From Tetramitus jugosus (lineage: Eukaryota > Heterolobosea > Eutetramitea > Acrasida > Vahlkampfiidae), in contig OW569354.1 of the NCBI GenBank assembly GCA_937625935.1, positions 523,988-587,987 of the forward strand: 64,000 nt of DNA. Reading direction: 5' to 3'. The notes beneath the pieces were generated by a model. That model searched no databases. It was not told where the DNA came from and was given only the letters and a program-made list of their open reading frames with translations. This document shows, piece by piece, positions 20,072 through 28,275 of the stretch. The translations under genes were made by a program, and so were the position numbers. Position 1 is the first letter of the stretch. Each line of letters starts with the position of its first letter.

Positions 20072-20574
20072 ATGTCGAAAAATAAAATAAAAACAAGAGA
20101 GCTTCAACAACCCAATCATCTCAAGATTCAAAGAAGAAGAGAGGTCCTAATCATACAAATTTGGAATCAAAGAAATTTGGAACTTGATCTTCCAGAAAGA
20201 GAGGCCTCAGATTACAAGAAAAAGATTTCCGATTCATTTTCTTTGTGGAGACGCGAATTATCGATTGGTCTTGATGATCTCGAATGTGGTGATGATGTTG
20301 TATTGATGATTAACAATAAGGCCGTTGGTATTGCCTCTCTTAACTGGTTTGGTGTTGACTCCAACAGTATTACAAGTTTTGCAGTCATATTAACCAACTT
20401 GTTACTGGAATGTCTCTTGGTAATCCTGGAACCAAAAGGAGATGGCAGAGCTTGATATATCAAGAGGTTCTAAGGTCTGTCCAAGATGCTATCATCGAGA
20501 TCAAAGGAGGTGTTAGCGAAAACGAAAAGATGGTGTTTGTTTCCCTTCCCCTGAAATGTATTCGTAGAAGGTGA
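20072..20574 (+). pseudogene. frameshifted hypothetical coding sequence
   Basis: The first frame, from ATG at 20072, reads a plausible protein as far as NKAVGIASLNWF and then runs into low-quality sequence. From about 20365 the next frame takes over (HINQLVTGMSLGNPG, then RWQSLIYQEVLRSVQDAII) and ends at 20574. No GT-AG pair I tested joins the two frames in phase, so a frameshift mutation near 20360-20370 is the simplest reading. The family is unknown. An unusual intron or sequencing error are alternatives. Confidence 0.4.
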
Positions 20575-20771
20575 TCCTGTCCTAAAATCGAATTTTGAAT
20601 GATTTGGAACGATTTACAACAAAAAACAACAAACAGAAAGAAAATCGCAACGCAACCTGATTATGATAGGGAAATATCTTCAATGGACAACGTAATACGT
20701 TAATTATTCCATACGATGCCATGTCATGAACAAGTTTATTATGAGATAGACGACTTGTTTTCACTCGTAGC

Positions 20772-21119
20772 TTATAAGAATAAATTATAAGCAAATAGGT
20801 TTTCAATGACTGTTTTTAACGGATTTCTACCTTTTATTGAAAGCAATATCATCTGGATACAATTCTCTTTGGTATACATATACGGCAATACTACTTTCTT
20901 CCAGTAATAACCTTTGAATCCTTTATCTAGGGTATTATACTCATCAGAATCAAGATTCTCCCAAACGAAATTCTCTGGAAGTGCAACCAAGGGAGAGTCC
21001 GTCTTACTTCCAATATACGTATCTGGTAAAGAATGTATAACCATTAGCACGAACACAAGTTTGGTAAATGTATAGTCACACTTCTTTCCAGAAGACAAAC
21101 TCTTTTCAATTAACTTCAC
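20772..21119 (-). CDS. hypothetical protein fragment, up to 115 aa
   Basis: The open frame has a protein-like composition (e.g. LPENFVWENLDSDEYNTLD and KGYYWKKVVLPYMYTKENC) but no early ATG; the first Met is about 26 codons in. It is therefore an exon, a truncated gene or a remnant. No domain is recognised. It sits between the frameshifted frame and tRNA-Ser, in a stretch where most coding sequence is broken. Confidence 0.3.
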   Translation of the reverse strand: MKLIEKSLSSGKKCDYTFTKLVFVLMVIHSLPDTYIGSKTDSPLVALPENFVWENLDSDEYNTLDKGFKGYYWKKVVLPYMYTKENCIQMILLSIKGRNPLKTVIENLFAYNLFL

Positions 21120-21498
21120 AATCTCTTACTAACAGGTTGTTCAACCCCTACTTTTATATGAATTTGTTTTTAATTAACTCCCAGACTCTTTAATACTCCG
21201 GGGAGGTAAACAGACGACATTCTGCATATTCATCATACTTTCGTCTCTTACTGCTGGGGTGTGGTTTGAACCCGGGCCTTTTCGTTCATTATTGATTGTT
21301 TCATTTTGTTTGTTCTTTGAATTCATGAACTTCTGAACAGCATTACCATCACTGAATGAAGCTATTATCTCACATATATCCTTCCTATATAGATTGCAAC
21401 GAGCTCCTTCAACTTGGATATAACAAACTTTGCTGGGAGTGTAGCGTTAACCTCATTCTGATGAAATTCACACCGCGGAGGATCCAAGAAACAAAAGT
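21120..21498. other. intergenic region downstream of tRNA-Ser, nothing assigned
   Basis: This region flanks the 3' side of the minus-strand tRNA-Ser gene. I see no open frame of value and no clear repeat. Confidence 0.5.
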
Positions 21499-21580
21499 CG
21501 CCCACTGTAGGATTCGAACCTACGCGGGATGAACCCAACGCATTAGCAGTGCGCCGCCTTAACCACTCGGCCAAATGAGC
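21499..21580 (-). tRNA. tRNA-Ser (GCT)
   Basis: This is an 82-nt class II tRNA. The acceptor GCTCATT pairs with AGTGGGC (three wobble pairs), the D arm begins GGCCGAGTGGTTAAGGC, the anticodon loop CTGCTAA (anticodon GCT) sits on CGCA/TGCG, a long variable arm follows (GGG...CCC), and the T arm is GTAGG-TTCGAAT-CCTAC. The discriminator is G, as usual for serine. Two nested retroposons begin about 30-45 bp upstream of its 5' end. Confidence 0.96.
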
Positions 21581-21636
21581 TTGATATTTCGTTACATGGT
21601 AGATATACCAAAACTGCTATTTTGAACTGAGGTTGC

Positions 21637-23023
21637 AACGCCGATGAAAAAACGAACACACACCCCTGTTGTTCGCGAGTATGAGAATCCACGCTATGCT
21701 GTGTGGACCACAGCACCAAGAGGAACTGCTCCAAGCAGCAAGGAGGTCATCATCACTGGAAAGTGTGATGACTCTCCCAAGGCTGCCTTGGCCAAGAAGA
21801 TTGGCTTGGATTTTGGTGATTTGCTCACCAGGGTCCAAGTCATCAAGAAGGGCCCCAAGAGGTTTGTTGCGTGGGTAACTGTTGTTGATGACAACATTTA
21901 CCCATTTGTTGAATCCTTCAACCGCAACAAGAAGATGAGTGGCTGCAAGGCAGCACTCAAGCACAACGTAGATTGTGCCAAGAAGGTCGTCCTCCACGGA
22001 GTTAAAGGTAAGACTGAGGACGACATCAAGGCCATGCTTGGCACAACAAAGGTCAAGAACGTGCTCAAGAAGCACGACACCTCCTTTGTTGTGATGGAGT
22101 CCGAAACGTATGCCGAAGCTTTGCTTCGGAACGTTCAATCCATGCCAGTGGAGGTGGAAGCAAAACGCTTCCTTCCACGCCCACGTGATCCGGTCAAGGC
22201 TGTCAGCAAGAGGCTGACCAAGATGTACCAAGAGCTCCTGGCTGTGGTGGACGACCTGCGCCACCAAGTCAGTGTGTTAAAAGATATGGCTTCCGTCAAC
22301 CGGATTCCCCTCGCATCCCCGTCTCCAAGGACGCCGGAGCGAATCTCCGAATTCGAACCTTCGACTCCGTCTACGACCGATGACTGGGAGTCGATCTTGC
22401 CGGAGTCCCATCCCGCCACTCCAACTACGGTCACCCAAGAGCCAACCAACAACACCATTGATGAGGATGCTCGTAACAGAGCAATCCTCGAGCTAGTATT
22501 GAACACCTCCGAGGTGTTCAAGAAAGTCAAGAAAGAGATTGCTGCCCGAGCAATCATGGTGGACCGTGCAAGAAGCACAACCACCGAAGAAGATCCAGTT
22601 GAGTTGGATCTCAGTAACCCTGACTGTGAGTTACAGAGTCCCCAACTCAACGAACACAAGAAGCGATCAGCACGTGTCACCGTTGGTGACACTGCTGCCA
22701 ACAAGATCCCGGCCAGGTTGGCCAGTATCAAGTCAGGTGCTCTCCGTAGGTCCTACCAACTGGCTAGGACTACGGAGCCATCTGATCTCACCAGTGGTGC
22801 TCCAGATGGTAGTGGAGGCCCTCGCAACGAATCCCTGAAGAAGGGATCAAAACAACATTCCAAGAAGAGAATGAATCCTGTTGCGTAGGCCTGCCACTCC
22901 ACTGGGCAAGCACCACATCATGTTAGACAATTGAGAGCAGGCAAGCCTGCTCTCACGCAAAAGAAAAATAAAAGTTCCGCAACGTGGTGCGTGAGCACCA
23001 TTTGTTGTATTAAAAAAAAAAAA
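21637..23023 (+). mobile_element. inner poly(A) retroposon carrying an ORF1-like gene
   Basis: A second 15-bp direct repeat, TTGAACTGAGGTTGC, flanks this unit at 21622-21636 and 23024-23038. The repeat spans the junction between the outer element and its left target duplication, which is what insertion near the outer element's 5' end would produce. The body is one 414-codon gene, a short 3' UTR with hairpins (GAGAGCAGG-CAAG-CCTGCTCTC at 22933-22954 and TGGTGC-GTGA-GCACCA at 22985-23000), the terminal motif TTGTTGTAT shared with the outer element, and a 12-A tail. It is non-autonomous as seen. Confidence 0.78.
21644..22888 (+). CDS. retroposon ORF1-like protein, 414 aa
   Basis: A likely nucleic-acid-binding protein of a non-LTR element. 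Residues ~75-170 have a ferredoxin/RRM-like pattern (VVLHGVKGKTEDDIKAML, TSFVVMESETYAEALLRN), residues ~185-220 a coiled coil (SKRLTKMYQELLAVVDDL), and the C-terminal 200 residues are Ser/Thr/Pro-rich and then basic (KKGSKQHSKKRMNP). This RRM-plus-coiled-coil layout resembles LINE ORF1 proteins, though in a different order. Codon use is clearly more GC-rich at third positions than in neighbouring genes, supporting a foreign or selfish origin. The ATG is only 7 nt from the element's 5' edge. The frame is intact, so the insertion is recent or the gene is under selection. Confidence 0.6.
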   Translation: MKKRTHTPVVREYENPRYAVWTTAPRGTAPSSKEVIITGKCDDSPKAALAKKIGLDFGDLLTRVQVIKKGPKRFVAWVTVVDDNIYPFVESFNRNKKMSGCKAALKHNVDCAKKVVLHGVKGKTEDDIKAMLGTTKVKNVLKKHDTSFVVMESETYAEALLRNVQSMPVEVEAKRFLPRPRDPVKAVSKRLTKMYQELLAVVDDLRHQVSVLKDMASVNRIPLASPSPRTPERISEFEPSTPSTTDDWESILPESHPATPTTVTQEPTNNTIDEDARNRAILELVLNTSEVFKKVKKEIAARAIMVDRARSTTTEEDPVELDLSNPDCELQSPQLNEHKKRSARVTVGDTAANKIPARLASIKSGALRRSYQLARTTEPSDLTSGAPDGSGGPRNESLKKGSKQHSKKRMNPVA

Positions 23024-23037
23024 TTGAACTGAGGTTG

Positions 23038-23292
23038 CCTGATTCTGCCAAAATTGTACTCTGGTTTGACGGTGCGATATATGAAAAGGGCAAGATTATG
23101 CCACGAAATGTCAAGCGATCACCAGAAGGACTGTTGGAGGGACTAATGGGCAAAGAGGGAGGTTTTAGGAAAGAGCTACTGGACTCAATGATGCTCTCCG
23201 GCAGGAAACAAAAGGAGGCAGAGAAAGTAATAAGAGGTATGGTGGACTCCATGAAGAGGGCCTGTCAAAGCACTTCACAAGGTATATATTAA
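23038..23292 (+). pseudogene. 5'-truncated C-terminal fragment of a retroposon protein
   Basis: An 84-codon frame runs from the start of the outer element's right part to a TAA before the 3' hairpin. It lacks an initiator ATG in its first 20 codons. The peptide is charged and helical (EGLLEGLMGKEGGFRKELL, KQKEAEKVIRGMVDSMKR). I cannot say whether it is the tail of ORF1 or ORF2 of a related element; it shows no obvious similarity to the intact 414-aa protein. Confidence 0.5.
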
Positions 23293-23420
23293 CTCCGTCG
23301 TGAAGAGGAGTGAAACACTGCTCAGCACCTGACGGTGCTGAGCGGAATCATGACTCTGCAGCGGTGTATTGAATAAAGAGGCAACAATTGTTGTATGGAA
23401 AAAAAAAACTGCTATTTTGC

Positions 23421-24702
23421 AAAAAACAAAGGCGTACGATGGTGCACCAGAACATGCATCTTTCTTCAACATGTGCACTCTGGATAATTTACGCTCTCTC
23501 GTGCTAATTGACAAGTTACGTATTATTGATGATGCATTTTCAGTGTACCGTATGTCAGATAGCACTCTGAGCGAATTAGAAATGGTATTTCGTGCTGTAG
23601 TATCGATTGGTACTTCGAAGTGTGAAATTCAGTATTGCTAGTGTTTGGGATGATATCAATAGGGACAGTGAAAACCTAGTTTATATATTATTTGTGATTA
23701 TATACCTACACATACAATAGCAATAGGGATCACGCAGAGATGAGTCTATCAGATTTCGGGTTACAGCATTTAACCGCTATTAGCGACGCTCCTCATAATA
23801 TTGCTGGATCAGACGATCAGGTACAATGTTATTATTTCAGAGTTATCTAGTGCTGGTTGATCGGTATGATGATATTATTCGTGCTCACAGATCTGCTATG
23901 AATCATAGTGATCGGCCGAGAAGTATTTTTTGGGGCGACCGAAATAGAAATAGGGCCTCCAGTTGAATTACCGAGCCAGAGTATAGATTTTGTGAGTTCA
24001 TCTGAAGATTTACCTCTGCATGATATATTACCAGCGAATGATGTTGATGGTGACATGATTATGCAAGACACTCTGACACAGACAGCAGAGACATCTCAAC
24101 TGAGTGCAACAGATGCATCTGAATAAACAGATTTGAGAGCTAAGCATGGTTTGACAGGGGATGTGACATCTGATCTGTATATTCCACTCCGATCAATGCT
24201 TGCAAGAATCTGGGATGCAGAGACAGAAGAAAATAACATCACCGGCTGCAACAAAGAGGAGAGCCCCTGAATCAATTGTAACTCCCACTACTAAGAATAG
24301 GCGATCTTCCAGATGGAACTGGAGCATGAAAATGTGAATCTTCTTGCAAGAAACCTTTGCCATCTAGGATCAAAGGAGAAGCCTCTAGCTTATTGCTCAC
24401 AAATGTTCCAGGAAAGCAGATAAGTTGTTGTCAGCTCAACATAGCGAGTTACAGATCAATACTAGTGTATCAGTCACTCACAACAAGATCCTTGTTGCAA
24501 CAGGGACGATCACAGCAAGTATTGGAAGCTGAGTTACAAGAAGGTACAATACAAACAGATTGCAAAATACACGTATGTTGCAAAAAGTATTTCAACCATC
24601 TTCTATTTATGCCACAATTGGTTCAGACAAAAGGGCTTCTTCGGATTAAATATTTAGATGAAGTTCACTTTGTTTCGAAAGATTTAGAGAAATAAGGGAT
24701 TT
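23421..24702 (+). pseudogene. decayed coding region, several broken frames
   Basis: Protein-like segments occur in successive frames interrupted by stops: KAYDGAPEHASFFNMCTLD (to 23641), MSLSDFGLQHLTAISDAPHN (from 23740), VELPSQSIDFVSSSEDL (to 24126), LRAKHGLTGDVTSDLYIPL, then a basic Ser/Arg stretch to about 24338 and a last fragment ending at 24695. All run on the plus strand. The simplest reading is one or two decayed genes, possibly of mobile or viral origin, but no family is recognised. A very small GT-AG interval (23821-23840, 20 nt) would join two frames, yet the next frame still breaks soon after. Confidence 0.4.
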
Positions 24703-25680
24703 TCACTGCTTGGGAAGCGTCTCGTTGTGCCAACATGAGACTGTACATAAGAGAGACTCTCGATAACGTCCATTGTAATCATATCTTTGCTTGACAATTG
24801 GTTTTAATGTTCGATGAATGGTGTTGTCAATAATGCATCTGATATCCTTTCCTAAATGACTATGGCGTTCACTGTTCAACTTATTTGGAATATATTTGAT
24901 GAATTGTTCCACCAAAAATGGAAGAATGAAATCGAGAACAGCAGTTACATAGAACGCAGAGATTCCAAACATAAAAGGAAGTTGAAAAGTTGTAGGATAA
25001 CCGATGACAAATAATAGGGCAAGAATCAACTTTTTTTCAATAGACATTGACAGATTATCCTTCTTACCGACCACTATAATCTTAATTTCTTCCAAAATTA
25101 TAAGATGTCGCTCAAACGCTTGATTTGTCATCCAATTGAGATAAACGTTGATGTGTTTTTGATTTGATCTTTCCACGACCCTTACCCAAATTTGTAAACA
25201 ACATCTTCTTCATTTCATTGGATTCCTTTCTCTCTTCTCTTTTATCTCTTTTATCATTCAGTTGTTCAGTTTTCTCTTCTTTCTTCTTCATGTCTCTGCT
25301 TTTGTCTATCTTTTGATGCTTGATTGAAATCGAGGTAATCAGAAGCATGTGCTCACATCAGACGATGATACTGATCCCTCATTGCTTTGTTGGTCAACGT
25401 CCTGAATGTTTCTCAGTCTTGGTGATGGCTCTCGGACTTGATCGGATGTTGGTGTAATGTCACGTGGAAATGGTTCATTTCGCATAACTTGATCAACAGC
25501 GTCATTGATATCTTCCGTGTCATCTTCCAACTGTTCATCGATCAAGTCGACTATTCGCTTCCTCTTCTTACTTCCTGTGACTGCTCATTGCTTGATTTTA
25601 TTTCTTCTTCTCAAACAATCAATGTGATTTCTCAAATGGAATTCGCTGCGACCCAGTTCTTTGATCTTCTCTTCCTTCAT
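24703..25680 (-). CDS. three-exon membrane protein gene with an in-frame TGA
   Basis: Three exons join in phase: 25680-25357, 25318-25186 and 25118-24703, with introns GTGAGC...TCAAG (38 nt) and GTAAGG...TCAAG (67 nt). The product would be about 290 residues: a basic N-terminus, an acidic middle (LIDEQLEDDTEDINDAVDQ), a highly charged Lys/Glu coiled coil in exon 2, then a hydrophobic pair of membrane segments in exon 3 (LILALLFVIGYPTTFQLPF, FYVTAVLDFILPFLVEQF). One TGA (25587-25585) interrupts codon 32, just before a nuclear-localisation-like GSKKRKR. It is therefore a recently broken gene, a start further downstream, or a sequence error. A MITE sits 60 bp upstream of the ATG. The family is unknown. 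Confidence 0.5.
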
Positions 25681-25739
25681 GATTTTATACCAACTACCTT
25701 TATGGTAGTGATAAAAATCAGTAACGAACAATCAAGTGT

Positions 25740-25944
25740 AGGAGCGTCTGTATATTATTTCTTACGGTCCCCTAGGGAGGGTCTGAAATATTTATTCAAA
25801 TATTTATTCATAGGGGGTCTTTTGATCCCAATCCAAGTAGGAGAATTAATATAACGTTCGAATTTACAGGAAAATGTGTTATTCAAATTTATTCAAAACA
25901 GGCAGGGATGAGGTCAGAGGTGAATATAATATCTGGACGCTCCC
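25740..25944. mobile_element. MITE-like inverted-repeat element, copy 2 (~205 bp)
   Basis: This is the second copy of the element at 19138, in the same orientation. The right end (ATAATATCTGGACGCTCCC) is identical to copy 1; the left end has three changes. The interior shares long identical blocks such as GTAACGTTCGAATTTACAGG with one base changed, and a 13-bp insertion near 25815. The inverted repeat extends outward beyond the element edge here (ATCAAGTGT on the left, ACACTTGAT on the right), which is not seen in copy 1. It lies directly upstream of the minus-strand membrane-protein gene. Confidence 0.83.
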
Positions 25945-26320
25945 ACACTTGATTCTTCGTTTGTAATTCTTTTATTTTTTGTTTTCTTTCCAATATTCGG
26001 TGATGATGGAGAAGATGGTGATTGAAAGCCTTTGAGTTGAAGGAGATGCTGGAATTATAGATGGTGATTGTTGTGATTGCTCGGGTACTTGCTGGGATGA
26101 CGATGTCGAATGGTTGTTGTTTTGTTTTTTTTGGTGATGTTGGCTGATTTTATGCAAGAAAAAAACTGGAAGGAAGAACAAAAAAGCTCTACAGTTCCGA
26201 TTTTATGAGTCAGCTCGTGCATGTGATTTCCAAAGCAATGCTTCCTAGTATTCGGGGAAAATCATTTCGACCGTCTTTTAGGAAAGTCTTGCCCGAAGGT
26301 CGACAATTCAACAAAGAAAA
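25945..26320. other. intergenic region with low-complexity minus-strand frame
   Basis: Between the MITE and the ATP-grasp gene, the minus strand has a short Ser/Gln-rich open frame (about 25972-26181) without family features. I regard it as a possible 3' exon or chance. The 140 bp before 26321 should contain the ATP-grasp promoter. Confidence 0.4.
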
Positions 26321-27352
26321 ATGCACCTCAACAACAGAACCATCGATGTCGCATTTATTACATGTGCAGACTATCCAGCCATGAGTGATGATGACCTCGT
26401 CTTCATCCACAAGTTCAAGACTTTGTTCCCACAGAGAAAAATTGAATTCATCACTTGGACCAACTTTTTCGATGGAAGTGATGGAACAGGAGGAGATGAC
26501 TCTCAATCTCCTCTAGCAAAAACTAGAGAGTACTTTAGTAATGTTAAGCTTGTGGTGTTGCGATCTGTTTGGGATTATCATCCCAAGCACAAACAGTTTA
26601 TGGATTGGTTGACTGCTGTTGCTGAAAGTGCTGCTTGTGTCTTGAATTCACGAGAGGCTATTGTTTGGAACTCTAACAAGATGTATTTGAAGGAGTTGAG
26701 AGATGTGACCGGTGTGTCTATTGTTCCCAGTTATTTCATGGAGTTGGACAAGGAGCAACTGGATAGTGCACATCTAAGAAGAGTCTGTGAGGAGAATGGT
26801 TGGAGTGATATTATTCTGAAACCTTGCATATCTGCTGGATCATTCGGTGTAGAGAAGTTGAAGATGGAAGACTTGATAGATCAAAATGAACTCTTGACCA
26901 GTATTCTCAACAGTGAAAAACCATATGTGATGCAACCATTTGTTTCGTCCATTTTGAAACATGGTGAATACTCTCTTCTCTTCTTCAATGGTACGTTCTC
27001 GCATGCCAAGCAAAAAACATTGAAACCTGGTACTTTTACTTGGTCATCTTATGATGATGTGACTCCAGATCAAAGTGCAATGATTCTTGCTCAAAAGGTT
27101 CTTGACTCAGCAATTGAGTTAATTCCAGTTAAGAAGAACAACGAAGTAACTTGCTCTAATTATCCTCTACTGTATGCACGCGTCGATCTATTAGTCGACG
27201 AAAATGGTAATTACATGCTGGGAGAGCTGGAAATATTCGAACCTCTGCTCTACTTTAACGACCTTGAAGAGGAAGATCAGACCAAGGCTGCTGAACTCAT
27301 GGCCAATACAATTCAAAGTTGGCTTAACAACATTGACAACCACAATCCTTAA
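26321..27352 (+). CDS. ATP-grasp enzyme of the RimK/DcsG type, 343 aa
   Basis: A probable carboxylate-amine or -thiol ligase using ATP. The layout matches prokaryotic ATP-grasp proteins such as cycloserine-pathway DcsG: an N-terminal domain with VVLRSVWDYHPKHKQFMDW, then NSREAIVWNSNKMYLKEL, a lysine-bearing nucleotide strand (DIILKPCISAGSFGVEKL), VMQPFVSSILKHGEYSLLF, and the metal-binding end YARVDLLVDENGNYMLGELE followed by IFEP. All key regions are present and the length is normal, so it should be active. The substrate is unknown. The family is mainly bacterial, which suggests lateral acquisition. Intronless; ATG at 26321. Confidence 0.85.
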   Translation: MHLNNRTIDVAFITCADYPAMSDDDLVFIHKFKTLFPQRKIEFITWTNFFDGSDGTGGDDSQSPLAKTREYFSNVKLVVLRSVWDYHPKHKQFMDWLTAVAESAACVLNSREAIVWNSNKMYLKELRDVTGVSIVPSYFMELDKEQLDSAHLRRVCEENGWSDIILKPCISAGSFGVEKLKMEDLIDQNELLTSILNSEKPYVMQPFVSSILKHGEYSLLFFNGTFSHAKQKTLKPGTFTWSSYDDVTPDQSAMILAQKVLDSAIELIPVKKNNEVTCSNYPLLYARVDLLVDENGNYMLGELEIFEPLLYFNDLEEEDQTKAAELMANTIQSWLNNIDNHNP

Positions 27353-27458
27353 ACTTTCCTACGGAATAAATACAGCACGTCTCCGTCTCGACTCTGTAAC
27401 CAAGATTCCTGGGCTAGCTTGGAATTGTTGTAAACTATCACACCCGAGATCAAAAGTG

Positions 27459-27531
27459 TGCCGAAAGCGTGGATCGAACACGCGACCTTAAGATCTTCAG
27501 TCTCACGCTCTCCCAACTGAGCTATTTCGGC
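27459..27531 (-). tRNA. tRNA-Phe (GAA)
   Basis: This is a 73-nt cloverleaf. The acceptor GCCGAAA pairs fully with TTTCGGC, the D arm is GCTC/GAGC, the anticodon stem TGAGA/TCTTA encloses CTGAAGA (anticodon GAA), and the T arm is GCGTG-TTCGATC-CACGC. The discriminator is A. No intron. A TTTT stretch follows downstream on the minus strand. Confidence 0.97.
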
Positions 27532-27681
27532 TCCATGTAAGTAATGAACGTCTCAATCTAGCCGTCGCGAGACCCGCCGTTGAGAAATATTTATATTGTA
27601 TATATTTATATCGATCAGAGTTTTTACAGTAATTTGCGTTATGTTTATGATTGGTATTGTTTACAGGTGAGTTATTTGGCT

Positions 27682-28118
27682 CTACTTTTGTTTGTCATTG
27701 TCAGATTGATTATTCTCCTCTTGAATTCCAGCTTGATTCATCAAATCGCCAATACTCTTTTCAAGTTCGTCAATTCTAGAACCCATGTCATCAACTGTTG
27801 TGTGATGCAATTTTATTGTCATTCAAATATGGATATTTGGTGTTAGTTACTACTGTAAGCAAAGAAGAACAGACATGATAGTACGAAAAATATGAAGAAA
27901 ACATACTTCTCTTAATAATGGTATCACTCATCTCTTGGAATCTTCCTTGCTGCAAGTTGAAAAAAGATTTTGGTGAGTTGAGAGTTGTTCGTTGCATGAT
28001 GGTAGTACACATGTGTGAGATATCATCAATGAAGAAAGCTTACCATTTGTTGCAACAAATTTTGAACAAATATGGTCAATTCTTGAGTACCCTGTGGTGG
28101 TTGATTGCTGTCACTCAT
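27682..28118 (-). CDS. HSBP1: heat shock factor-binding protein 1, three exons, 76 aa
   Basis: A small coiled-coil trimer that binds heat-shock factor and, in animals, is also linked to WASH assembly. Exons are 28118-28044, 27949-27907 and 27794-27682, with introns GTAAGC...TGCAG and GTATGT...AACAG; all phases agree. The joined protein contains FVQNLLQQM, then GRFQEMSDTIIKRIDDMG, then SRIDELEKSIGDLMNQAG, which match human HSBP1 (also 76 aa) almost residue for residue in the heptad core. The tail is acidic and polar. Each exon is too short to stand out alone, so this gene is easily missed. It is divergent from BORCS8, 157 bp between starts. Confidence 0.95.
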
Positions 28119-28275
28119 TGTTGTATGTGATTCGTTTGTTTTCTGTGTTTTTGCTTTCAAGTTTGATGCTTTTGTGTCGGTTTTACGAGCTTGCTCATTT
28201 CGGCGCCAAAAACAACTGGAGCTGCCAAACACACGAAAAAAAACCAAAGCAAAAACAATCCTTGTCTCTGCGAAA

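Larger units (their letters stand above)
21625..23404 (+). mobile_element. outer poly(A) retroposon, split by a nested insertion
   Basis: A 15-bp direct repeat, AAAACTGCTATTTTG, flanks the unit at 21610-21624 and 23405-23419 and reads as its target-site duplication. The body is 21625-21636 plus 23039-23404 (about 378 nt), ending in TTGTTGTATGG followed by a poly(A) run. The body is open from its first bases without an ATG, so it is 5'-truncated, as is typical of target-primed reverse transcription. Its last 100 nt carry a perfect 10-bp hairpin, GCTCAGCACC-TGAC-GGTGCTGAGC (23320-23343), and an AATAAA. No reverse transcriptase is encoded here. Confidence 0.75.

Noticed and set aside
21625-23404. 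Two tandem elements sharing the same 5' end (TTGAACTGAGGTTGC)
   Set aside because: The shared 15 bp includes TTG from the outer target duplication, and the outer body opens in mid-frame, so nested insertion with a target duplication explains it better.
23821-23840. 20-nt GT-AG intron joining two frames
   Set aside because: Far shorter than other introns in the window, and the joined frame stops soon afterwards; chance is more likely.
25972-26181. 69-aa Ser/Gln-rich minus-strand protein
   Set aside because: Low complexity, no ATG context or family match; noted only as an intergenic feature.
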